A stretch of 15,129 bases of DNA from Gammaproteobacteria bacterium RIFCSPLOWO2_02_FULL_56_15 (GCA_001801825.1 MGYR01000166.1:372-15500), one strand, 5' to 3'; positions 6,711-13,045 are shown, counted from the first letter of the stretch. The notes: generated from the letters alone by a model not told the origin. Numbers and translations: made by a program.

Positions 6711-8171
6711 TCAGAAGCAGAGCTTGCCGGGGTTGAAGAGCCCGTGCGGATCGAAGACGCCCTTGAGCCGGCGCAGCGCGGCAACGCCGTCGGCGTAGTC
6801 GCGATACACCAGCTGCGCCCAGTCCCCGTACGGCCGGCTGAAGAACGCGCCGGCGCGCAGCAGCTGCGCCGCGGCCTCGCGGTGCAGGGCATCCAGCTCC
6901 ATGGCTGCAGCGGAATCGGTCGGCAAACGGGGGAACACGAACTCGCAGTGACAGCCCCGGCCCTGCACCATGGGCTGGATGTAGCAGGGCACGTCCTGCA
7001 TGGAAATGCGCCGCTGCGCGGCGACGTCGTCGACGGTGGCGGCGAGCCGGGGCACCTGGCTCATTGGCGCGATGAACAGCAGCTCGCGACTGCTGCCGGT
7101 GGCGCGGATTCTCCAGTCGGCGCTCTTCGTCCAGGCATTGGACAGCAGATGCAGGATCTCGGCTTCGCGTCCCGGCGCGCCCGGCACGCTCCTGCCCGGC
7201 TCGACGCCCTGCGCCGCGGTGATGTCGCGCAGCGCCTTGGCATACAGCGCCAAGCGCTCCTCGGGCCGGCGCTCGTAGCCGGCAACGACCAGCAGCGCGG
7301 TCCAGGCCGGCAGCGCCCGCGCCAGCGCGGCATAGTCGCGCATGCCGTCGCCAGCGAGCATCGTCGCCAGTGCCGCGCGATTCAGTACAACGCATTCATC
7401 CAGCACGCGCTTGCGCAGCAATGCGTCGATTGGCTGCAGCAGGCGCGCGGGATCGCTGGCCTGCAGGAACCACAGCTGTTGCAGGCGTGGCAGGATCTCG
7501 GCCTTGGTCACGGCCCAGGTCACGAGTCCCATCGTGCCCTGTGCGGCCGAGACCAGGCGGAAATAGTCGATGGAGCCCGGGCCCCAGGGATTCACCAGGT
7601 CGGCCTTGAGCGTGTCCAGCGTGCCGGGACCGCAGGCCGAGCCGGTGCGGAAGTCCTCGCCCGTCCCGTAGACGACTTCCAGCGTCAGCAGCGGATCCAT
7701 GTAATCGTACTGGTACTTTGGGATCGTGGTCGGCTCGCGCTCGAGGCGGCTCGCGACGACGGACTTGTTCGCCCTGGGCAGGAATGGCAGCGACAGCCGC
7801 AGCCCTTGAGCGCGCAACTGCGGAATAAGCTCGCCGTAGGTGACGCCCGGCTCTACGCGCACGGAGCGGCTCGCCCGGTCGATGCGCAGCACGCGCTGCA
7901 TGCGGCTGAAGTCGACGATGACGCCGCCGCGTGCGGGCACGGTGTCACCGTGGAAGCGCGGCGGACCCGAACTCACCGGAACCAGCGGCGTCGCCGTGCG
8001 TATCGCCTCGTGGACGATCCTCTGCACGTCCTCGCGCGACTGCGGGTAGATCACTTGGGACGGTACGCGGCCCGCGGCGCCACTCTCGTCGGCCGCAAAG
8101 GACTGCAGCAGCGCCGCCCCCGTGCGCAGCGCTTCGGGTCTGAGTGGATTGGTGAAAACCTCGCGCTCCAT
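6711..8171 (-). CDS. FAD-linked oxidoreductase, PCMH/VAO type (first flavoprotein of the operon)
   Basis: This 486-residue protein has an FAD-binding PCMH domain at about 36-220: PSQVIYPQSREDVQRIV (37-53), then VIVDFSRMQRVLRID (84-98), VRVEPGVTYGELIPQL (104-119) and a TLEVVYGTGE strand (163-172). The C-terminus ends VFDPHGLFNPGK, the standard closing motif of GlcD-type FAD-linked oxidases. The ATG at 8171 has an AAGG just upstream and is the first gene of the GC-rich operon. It pairs with the Fe-S subunit and the second flavoprotein to give a D-E-F-like three-subunit set. Unlike E. coli GlcE (about 350 residues), both flavoproteins here are full length, so they may act on different substrates or form a heterodimer (inference). 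Confidence 0.87.
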   Translation of the reverse strand: MEREVFTNPLRPEALRTGAALLQSFAADESGAAGRVPSQVIYPQSREDVQRIVHEAIRTATPLVPVSSGPPRFHGDTVPARGGVIVDFSRMQRVLRIDRASRSVRVEPGVTYGELIPQLRAQGLRLSLPFLPRANKSVVASRLEREPTTIPKYQYDYMDPLLTLEVVYGTGEDFRTGSACGPGTLDTLKADLVNPWGPGSIDYFRLVSAAQGTMGLVTWAVTKAEILPRLQQLWFLQASDPARLLQPIDALLRKRVLDECVVLNRAALATMLAGDGMRDYAALARALPAWTALLVVAGYERRPEERLALYAKALRDITAAQGVEPGRSVPGAPGREAEILHLLSNAWTKSADWRIRATGSSRELLFIAPMSQVPRLAATVDDVAAQRRISMQDVPCYIQPMVQGRGCHCEFVFPRLPTDSAAAMELDALHREAAAQLLRAGAFFSRPYGDWAQLVYRDYADGVAALRRLKGVFDPHGLFNPGKLCF

Positions 8172-8228
8172 CCGCCTTCACTCTACGTCGCAGCGCAGGT
8201 CGGGCTGTCCCGAAAAGGGAAAGGTATG

Positions 8229-8247
8229 AGGGATAGGAAATTGCTTT
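8229..8247. repeat. 19-bp direct repeat, copy A
   Basis: AGGGATAGGAAATTGCTTT is found again, exactly, at 11044-11062. This copy lies between the two minus-strand operons, where base composition shifts from GC-rich (left) to moderate (right). The second copy ends exactly where the 174-bp repeat begins. Confidence 0.8.
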
Positions 8248-8272
8248 GTAATGTGAGTCATCACAGCATTAC
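8248..8272. repeat. Imperfect inverted repeat at the 3' end of the NTF2-like gene
   Basis: GTAATG (8248-8253) pairs with CATTAC (8267-8272), with an inner GTGA/TCAC dyad between them. It includes the stop codon of the NTF2-like gene and could fold at the end of that operon's transcript. No T-run follows on the minus strand, so a Rho-independent terminator is doubtful. Confidence 0.35.
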
Positions 8273-8826
8273 TGCGGTGGTTTGCGCGTACGCGGATCGA
8301 TTTCTCCCAGTTCCGGATACCACAACTCCTTGTTGTCGCGCCCTTCGTTGAAAATCTTGCGTACCTTGAACTTCCACTCGCCATCAATTCTCTCCAACAC
8401 GTCTTCGTAGTGCCCGAAATACAGCAACTTCAATTCTTCTCCAGGATTGCGATTGGTCATGGCAAACCAGTAGGCGGTAGTGGTGGCAGTATCACCCTCG
8501 ACATCGATAACGTGATTGATGATCTGGTGCCGGGTTCGCAGTCTGGACGTGGCCCCTTCCGGTATTTCCTCGTAACGCCCACCGCCGAATCCGGACATGG
8601 CCTTGCGGATCGCATCCTTGCCATGCTCATGGCCGAAGACCCAGATCAATTCACCATCATCGGCCCAGGTGGACATCACGGTTTCGATGTCACCGGAATC
8701 CACGGCTACCATGTACTTGTTGGACAGGTTTTCGATTTCCGAGCGGTCGTCGGCGTAGCCGGCCAAAATCTGTACGGGAATCACTGCGCTGAACACAGCA
8801 AAGATGCCAACTATTGTTTTTTTCAA
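8269..8826 (-). CDS. Secreted NTF2-like (SnoaL-type) protein
   Basis: This 185-residue protein starts at a TTG (8824-8826) behind a strong AAGGGGG ribosome site about 7 bases away. Residues 1-22 (MKKTIVGIFAVFSAVIPV, ending QILA) form a Sec-type signal peptide, so it acts in the periplasm. The mature part has the SnoaL/NTF2-like pattern: IENLSNKYMVAVDSGDIETV, MSTWADDGELIWVFG, GKDAIRKAMSGF, then RHQIINHVIDVEGDTATTTAYW and a final WKFKVRKIF strand. Relatives include ring-hydroxylating dioxygenase beta-like and ketosteroid-isomerase-like proteins. It is the last gene of the lower-GC operon, 32 bases after the tautomerase. An isomerase or hydratase role on a pathway intermediate is possible but unproven. 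Confidence 0.82.
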   Translation of the reverse strand: MKKTIVGIFAVFSAVIPVQILAGYADDRSEIENLSNKYMVAVDSGDIETVMSTWADDGELIWVFGHEHGKDAIRKAMSGFGGGRYEEIPEGATSRLRTRHQIINHVIDVEGDTATTTAYWFAMTNRNPGEELKLLYFGHYEDVLERIDGEWKFKVRKIFNEGRDNKELWYPELGEIDPRTRKPPQ

Positions 8827-8858
8827 GCTTTTTCCCCCTTCAAATGTTCTTTTCGTAT

Positions 8859-9044
8859 TCAGGTATCCGACGAAAGTTTACCAGACAGCCCCCAATTCTC
8901 TTTGCTGATGTTGTCGATAACCACATGTACCGACTCCGGCCCGCATTTCAGGATGCGACAAGCCTCGTTGGTAAAGACTGCCACCAGCTCCCGCTTCTGT
9001 TCGATGGTACGTCCCTCGTACATTTCCACACGAATGATTGGCAT
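8859..9044 (-). CDS. 4-oxalocrotonate tautomerase family protein
   Basis: This 61-residue protein begins Met-Pro-Ile-Ile-Arg, exposing the catalytic amino-terminal proline after Met removal; an Arg follows at position 11 of the mature chain (YEGRTIEQK), as in 4-oxalocrotonate tautomerase. The later segment SVHVVIDNISKENWGLSG matches the conserved C-terminal strand and NWG element. I chose the ATG at 9042-9044 because it gives Pro-1 and has a GGGAG ribosome site; a longer in-frame start would bury the proline. Members work as homohexamers and tautomerise enol/keto intermediates in aromatic breakdown. Its place between a dioxygenase-family gene and an NTF2-like gene fits a ring-fission or side-chain pathway. 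Confidence 0.88.
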   Translation of the reverse strand: MPIIRVEMYEGRTIEQKRELVAVFTNEACRILKCGPESVHVVIDNISKENWGLSGKLSSDT

Positions 9045-9058
9045 TTTTCTGCTCCCGC

Positions 9059-9421
9059 TCAACTGAACCAGTGACGTCTGAGAAATTCTTCATGACTGAT
9101 ACTGGCCAGATAGTCACGGGTGGCCTGGTTGCCTTGCGGTGGTGAGTAGTTTTCACCACTGCCTTCAAAATCGAAATAGGGCAACTGCTGGAACAGTGCT
9201 CGCTTCGGCTGTCCTTTTTCAATTATTACCGGAGTCTCGCTTGCTGCCTGCATCTGCAAGGGCAGCCCGCTGAACGCCACAATAACGCCGATCAGGAAGC
9301 CGCGCCGATCCACAGAGGCCACGGCAGCTGTCAGAGTAAACCATCCAGGGGGGCTACAGGTTCCAGTCCAGCGGTGTGGTTTACTCTGACACCGTTGGTC
9401 AGTTTGTTGGTTGTTTATCAT
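9059..9421 (-). CDS. Small Tat-signal protein of unknown function, N-terminus altered by a hairpin element
   Basis: The longest frame is 120 residues and starts at an ATG that overlaps the stop of the oxygenase gene (ATGA), with GGGAGG ahead of it. The recognisable part begins later: SVDRRGFLIGVIVAFSGL followed by PLQMQA is a twin-arginine signal peptide. A GTG at 9320-9322 would give a more normal 87-residue form beginning VASVDRRG. The mature region (about 57 residues: YFDFEGSGENYSPPQG, then TRDYLASISHEEFLRRHW) matches no family I recognise. The first 35 or so codons of the long form run through a 15-bp perfect inverted repeat (9329-9391), suggesting that an element inserted at the gene's 5' end. 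Small Tat proteins often partner with exported redox enzymes. Confidence 0.55.
   Translation of the reverse strand: MINNQQTDQRCQSKPHRWTGTCSPPGWFTLTAAVASVDRRGFLIGVIVAFSGLPLQMQAASETPVIIEKGQPKRALFQQLPYFDFEGSGENYSPPQGNQATRDYLASISHEEFLRRHWFS
9329..9391. repeat. Hairpin element with 15-bp perfect inverted repeat
   Basis: TGTCAGAGTAAACCA (9329-9343) is the exact reverse complement of TGGTTTACTCTGACA (9377-9391), with a 33-base loop between. It lies inside the 5' region of the small Tat-signal gene, just downstream of the oxygenase stop. The size and shape resemble a REP/BIME-like or tiny MITE-like element, or an attenuator hairpin. No second copy is present in this window. Confidence 0.85.
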
Positions 9422-10923
9422 GAGTTTTGCACCCTCCCCGTGTAGGCCGGCATGGGCGCTTCGATCAAGGGTAGTTCCTTGTTGCTGTACCAGCGCGCAT
9501 GCACTTGCGGAGTCATCCTGAATGGAAGGTAGACGCGCGCCAGCTCGGTCATCTCCGTTGCATCGACGATCACGAGTTCAGTGCGCATATCGGCATAGTT
9601 GCTGGCGGTACCGATGAGATGTCCATCGCCTTCCGGCGCGGTCTCGCTGCGTGGAATGAAGCTCACCTCCTGCAGGTTATGCACATCACCCACAAAATAT
9701 TTGCGCCATTCGGCGGTCTGCAGATCGTAGCGGAAATAGGTATTCACGACGCGATTCTGGCCAGCTCGCGCGGTATCGAAGGGCTGAGTCGTATCCGACA
9801 TCGAGGAATAAACATAACGATATGGCAAACTTATAAAACGGTCATCCATGCGGGCCAGATCCACGATATCAGTGGGATCAAGCATCTTTTCTTCGTAGGT
9901 ATCCCTGGTGGATGTCATATCGAAGGTCAGGCGGCGAATGGTGTGCCGAGCCAGTTGCGGCGACCAGGGTGAGCCATCCACCGAGGGGAAGAAGGGGAAG
10001 GGGTTGCCATCGCTGATGGGGGCATCCACGATAACCTTGTCGCCATCATCGAAGGCATTGATTGTATGGATTACGCAACTGGCAGGCCCCTGGAACCAGC
10101 GTGCATCCGATCCGTCACCCTCACGCGAAATAATGCCCCAGTAGGTCGGCATGGTCTTATCCCAGCCCCAATGCAACTTGCCGGCACGGAGCATCTCTAT
10201 GCTGGTAACATAGCCATAAACCGGAAAAATGAAATATTTCTGGGTCAGCACCATGTCATGCAGAAGGCTGACATAGGGCACCTTGATGCGAATTTCCTTT
10301 TTTACCCGGCCATTGGGTGAGATGGTGTAGATCCACAGGTCATCGGTACACAGGCCGGTGGCTTCATAGCCATAACAGATCATGTCACCACTGAGCGGAT
10401 CGACCTTGGGGTGGGCACTGAAGGTCTGAGCCTTGAACCGGCCGTCAAAATCCCAGGGGCCCAGGGTTTCCAGTGTGTTTGGATCGATCTCGTAGGGATG
10501 AGCATCTTCCTTGAGTGCGAACAACTTGCCGCCATGGGCGATGGGTGCCGTATTGATCACGGTACCCAAATAAGGTTTGTCGATGTTTTGCACTGAGGTA
10601 TCGGAAGTAAACGGATTCCGATAGTTGCCGTACAACTGCTTGCGGGCTGCAAGGTTATTCAGAAAGCGCGGCGTCTTCACCCAGCGCGATTTGAAATCCA
10701 CAATACCATTGTGAATACGGAAACTGCTGATATAGCCATCAGCGGAAAAAGGACTGTCGTCAGTTGTATTTGAAGGGTAGAACCATTCACCTCCAACCCT
10801 GAAGAAAGCACCATTCAGATCTCTGGGGATGCTGCCTTCCACTTCACAGTCGTATATATCGGCTTCAAAACGCAGGGGGGAAAAGTATCCGGCCGGGGCC
10901 GGGCCTTGTGTGAAATCAACCAT
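9418..10923 (-). CDS. Carotenoid cleavage oxygenase family protein (lignostilbene dioxygenase-like)
   Basis: This 501-residue protein belongs to the non-haem Fe(II) family that cleaves C=C bonds in carotenoids, apocarotenoids, stilbenes and phenylpropanoids. The four iron-binding histidines are visible: His171 (SAHPKVDP), His222 (LLHDMVLT), His286 (IHTINAFDDGD) and His475 (QVHARW). A second-shell Glu is likely at 419 (LQEVSFIPR). The N-terminal LNGAFFRVGGEWFYP also fits. The start at 10921-10923 (MVDFTQG) is chosen by homology, although no clear ribosome site precedes it; an in-frame TTG at 10974 would add 17 residues. There is no signal peptide, so it is cytoplasmic. It heads the lower-GC operon. 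The substrate cannot be inferred from sequence alone. Confidence 0.88.
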   Translation of the reverse strand: MVDFTQGPAPAGYFSPLRFEADIYDCEVEGSIPRDLNGAFFRVGGEWFYPSNTTDDSPFSADGYISSFRIHNGIVDFKSRWVKTPRFLNNLAARKQLYGNYRNPFTSDTSVQNIDKPYLGTVINTAPIAHGGKLFALKEDAHPYEIDPNTLETLGPWDFDGRFKAQTFSAHPKVDPLSGDMICYGYEATGLCTDDLWIYTISPNGRVKKEIRIKVPYVSLLHDMVLTQKYFIFPVYGYVTSIEMLRAGKLHWGWDKTMPTYWGIISREGDGSDARWFQGPASCVIHTINAFDDGDKVIVDAPISDGNPFPFFPSVDGSPWSPQLARHTIRRLTFDMTSTRDTYEEKMLDPTDIVDLARMDDRFISLPYRYVYSSMSDTTQPFDTARAGQNRVVNTYFRYDLQTAEWRKYFVGDVHNLQEVSFIPRSETAPEGDGHLIGTASNYADMRTELVIVDATEMTELARVYLPFRMTPQVHARWYSNKELPLIEAPMPAYTGRVQNS

Positions 10924-10989
10924 GGGTCTGTGCCTGTCTTCTTGATGGTTCTCTTGAGGAATGATCAGGAGCAAGCTTATGCCAGCACC

Positions 10990-11042
10990 TCAGGGTTTGT
11001 CCAACTGAGTTCAATTCTCTCCTGATTGTGTGCAAACCCTGA
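10990..11042. promoter_or_regulatory. Inverted repeat upstream of the oxygenase operon
   Basis: TCAGGGTTTG (10990-10999) is the exact reverse complement of CAAACCCTGA (11033-11042), with 33 bases between. It lies 67-119 bases upstream of the oxygenase start, in the expected promoter/leader region. It could be a two-half-site operator or a leader hairpin. The TetR-type gene at 11834 is a candidate binder, which is inference only. Confidence 0.45.
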
Positions 11043-11043
11043 A

Positions 11044-11062
11044 AGGGATAGGAAATTGCTTT
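11044..11062. repeat. 19-bp direct repeat, copy B
   Basis: This is an exact match to 8229-8247. It ends at the base where the 174-bp repeat copy 2 starts, so it marks a junction. The two 19-mers bracket the whole lower-GC operon. Confidence 0.8.
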
Positions 11063-11236
11063 CAGCGAAGGGACCATATACGGTCTGTAATCTGTCAACA
11101 CGCCACCATTTTTGCCGCTTGATATAAGCCCCGTTATGCGAATTGTCCACTTAGCGCTCCCTCTCGATGTTATATTCATAAATGGCGCCGGTATAACGTT
11201 TTCCCGGCATGGACGTTGGCAAATATAGCCGAAGGA
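11063..11236. repeat. 174-bp direct repeat, copy 2
   Basis: This is an ungapped match to 639-812 in the same orientation (14 mismatches counted; 11121-11213 identical). On the left it abuts the 19-bp repeat; on the right it replaces the first third of an nnrU copy, whose similarity begins just after 11236. A GAAC, the tetranucleotide favoured by IS91 insertion, overlaps the right edge at 11235-11238. The repeat also makes up the distal part of the region upstream of the oxygenase operon. Confidence 0.85.
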
Positions 11237-11673
11237 ACGGGCTTCTTCGGTCTGATAGCCATGGCCGGTTTTGGCCTGATCATCGCAGGCATGTTCCGGG
11301 CGGAACATCAGCCGCTCTGGCAAACGCCCGCCTGGGGTTACCGGACCCCCTATCTGGCCACACCGCTTTCCTTTATTCTGCTGGCGGCCGCCTATCTCCC
11401 GAGCCACATCAGGCGCCTCACGCCCCATCCCATGCTCTGGGGGGTGTGACATTATGGTCCATCTCCCACCTGCCGGCCAATGGCAATCTGGCCGCAGTAC
11501 TGCTTTTCTGTAGTATGGGACTGTTCAGCCTGTTCGACATCATGTCTATGAATCGCCGGGCTAAGATTAAACCGGTCCGGGATTGCCGCTGGCGTCATGA
11601 TTTGCTCACCGCGATTCTGGGCCTTACGGCCTATGGCGCCTGCTTGCAGTTTCATCCGGGGCCACTGTCGTAA
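11237..11673 (+). pseudogene. nnrU-like gene copy 2, 5'-truncated and frameshifted
   Basis: Similarity to the intact copy at the left edge begins at FFGLIAMAGFGLIIAG and continues through HIRRLTPHPMLWGV. A TGA at 11447-11449 then ends the frame, and the protein resumes in another frame as TLWSISHLPANGNLA through to a TAA at 11671-11673. The two copies align if the second TG of GTGTG at 11444-11448 is removed: a 2-base insertion is the lesion. About 35 N-terminal residues are also missing, replaced by the 174-bp repeat. Two independent defects make function very unlikely. Nucleotide divergence from copy 1 is substantial, so this is an old paralogue or a horizontally acquired allele rather than a fresh duplication. 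Confidence 0.85.
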
Positions 11674-11833
11674 ATGCCTCCAGGTATTATTTGATTTCGA
11701 GATTATGTTATCGTTAGCCGCGAATCTTTATACGCAAACTGGCGACAATCGACATCGACGCCATCTTAATGCCAGAACTTCAACCAAGACATGAGATATT
11801 TGAGGAGTAGTAGGACAACCAGTTGAGAACAAT

Positions 11834-12499
11834 ATGAACAACGGTAGAAAAACCAGGATTAAATCGGCCAAATCCGACAACCGCACTATGACGCTCAGGG
11901 AAGAATTAAAACAGGTAACGCATGAGCGCTTGTTGAACGCAGCCAAGGAATTGTTCGAGCAGGAAGGCGCTGAGACCGTAACCGTGGATCAGATCGCGAG
12001 ACAAGCAGGCACCAATCGGACCACCTTTTACCTGCATTTTGAAGATAAGACAGATATAGCCTTCAAAATCAGATCCCGGTACAGAGATGGTGACATCAGA
12101 TCCATAACACACTATCTCACCGGCGGTAATGGGGTTTCAAGGAATGATATCTTGAAATGGATAAGACACCGGTCCAGTTTTTTCCGAAAACACAGGGCCA
12201 TCATCCAACTAGGCACGGAATCGCTGAACAAGAAACCGGAACTCATGCAGGAGTTTATGGACCAGACCATTGAGATACTCAACGCGGGATTTGCCGGATT
12301 TCTGGGCAAGTTTGGGCAGGATGAACGTGAACTTGTATTGGCTGAATTGCTCCTTTGCTCGGTGATGTTGAACCGGTATTTGTATATTACCGTCATTCAG
12401 GAGGTAAAGTTACCTTTCAAGACTGTACCAGATGCCATAGTGGAGATATGGTTTAATCTCCTGTCACGGCAACCGGGTAATCAAAGTTTTAATAAATAA
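11834..12499 (+). CDS. TetR/AcrR family transcriptional regulator
   Basis: This 221-residue protein has the N-terminal helix-turn-helix typical of TetR at about 33-77: LLNAAKELFEQEGAETVTVD, then QIARQAGTNRTTFYLHFEDK. The remaining helical part is the variable ligand-binding and dimerisation domain, which reveals no ligand. The ATG at 11834 lacks a close ribosome site (AGGAG lies about 25 bases away); an in-frame ATG at 11888 is an alternative. Base composition is lower in GC than the GC-rich operon, like the oxygenase operon. It is the only regulator in the window and is transcribed away from the oxygenase operon, with the nnrU pseudogene between. A role in controlling that operon is plausible but unproven. 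Confidence 0.88.
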   Translation: MNNGRKTRIKSAKSDNRTMTLREELKQVTHERLLNAAKELFEQEGAETVTVDQIARQAGTNRTTFYLHFEDKTDIAFKIRSRYRDGDIRSITHYLTGGNGVSRNDILKWIRHRSSFFRKHRAIIQLGTESLNKKPELMQEFMDQTIEILNAGFAGFLGKFGQDERELVLAELLLCSVMLNRYLYITVIQEVKLPFKTVPDAIVEIWFNLLSRQPGNQSFNK

Positions 12500-12566
12500 T
12501 GGCTCTTCAGGATAATTCGTTGGTAGAAAGATAGCGGAGTGGGGTAATAAGGTATTTTTTGTCTAT

Positions 12567-12585
12567 GCGCCCCGCCGGGTGGCGC
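12567..12585. repeat. Small GC-rich hairpin after the TetR gene
   Basis: GCGCC (12567-12571) and GGCGC (12581-12585) flank a short GC-rich loop. It sits in the 216-base gap between the TetR gene and prlF. There is no T-run after it on the plus strand, so it is not a convincing terminator. Confidence 0.25.
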
Positions 12586-12662
12586 GTCCCGGCTGTGTGG
12601 TGCGGGTAGAACGAATGCCCTGGGTGTCAGGCAAACACCGGCTGACCGAAGCCATTGACAAG

Positions 12663-12680
12663 GTAATGCAATTGCATTAC
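12663..12680. promoter_or_regulatory. Perfect 18-bp palindrome upstream of prlF-yhaV (candidate autoregulatory operator)
   Basis: GTAATGCAATTGCATTAC reads identically on both strands and ends 35 bases before the prlF start. Type II toxin-antitoxin operons are normally repressed by the antitoxin or its complex binding palindromes near the promoter, and PrlF has an AbrB/SpoVT-like DNA-binding fold. The position and perfect symmetry make this the likely operator. Confidence 0.65.
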
Positions 12681-12715
12681 TGTTCATGCATCTGCCTATC
12701 TCACTGGAGAGTGCC

Positions 12716-13045
12716 ATGGCTGCCACACTTGAAGTCGAATCCACGCTTACCGACCGCTACCAGACCACGGTGCCAGAAACCGTCCGTCGCGTGCTCAAGC
12801 TTGGCAAGCGCGACAAGATTCACTACACCATCCGCCAAGATGGCGAAGTGATGCTCACGCGCGCCGCAGCCACCGAGGGTGATGATCCGGTACTTGGGCA
12901 GTTCCTGGGCTTCCTGGCACGTGACATCGCCAGTCACCCGGAGCGGCTTCAGGCCGTCGATACCGGCCTCGTCCAGCGCATTCAGTCTCTGGTCGGTGGT
13001 ATTGAAGTAGATCTCGACGCAGCGTTGTCGGAAGACGATGAATGA
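12716..13045 (+). CDS. prlF: Type II antitoxin PrlF (SohA)
   Basis: This 109-residue protein opens with an AbrB/SpoVT-type swapped-hairpin domain: LEVESTLTDRYQTTVPETVR, then RVLKLGKRDKIHYTIR. The PrlF-specific tail follows: DDPVLGQFLGFLARDI, then HPERLQAVDTGLVQRIQSLV. The ATG at 12716 follows a GGAGAG ribosome site; longer in-frame starts precede it without such support. The stop overlaps the yhaV start by four bases (ATGA), the usual arrangement for antitoxin-first pairs. PrlF neutralises the YhaV endoribonuclease and represses its own promoter. Confidence 0.93.
   Translation: MAATLEVESTLTDRYQTTVPETVRRVLKLGKRDKIHYTIRQDGEVMLTRAAATEGDDPVLGQFLGFLARDIASHPERLQAVDTGLVQRIQSLVGGIEVDLDAALSEDDE

Noticed and set aside
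6693..8351. A 552-codon plus-strand open frame opposite the first flavoprotein.
   Set aside because: It is an antisense shadow with no family motif; the minus strand encodes a standard FAD-linked oxidase.
11093..11098. TTGACA on the minus strand in repeat copy 2 as an outward promoter driving the oxygenase operon.
   Set aside because: No acceptable -10 element lies 16-18 bases downstream, and the same hexamer in copy 1 faces only a dead gene.
12567..12585. Hairpin after the TetR gene as an intrinsic terminator.
   Set aside because: The stem is short and no T-run follows it on the plus strand; the T-run present lies before the stem.
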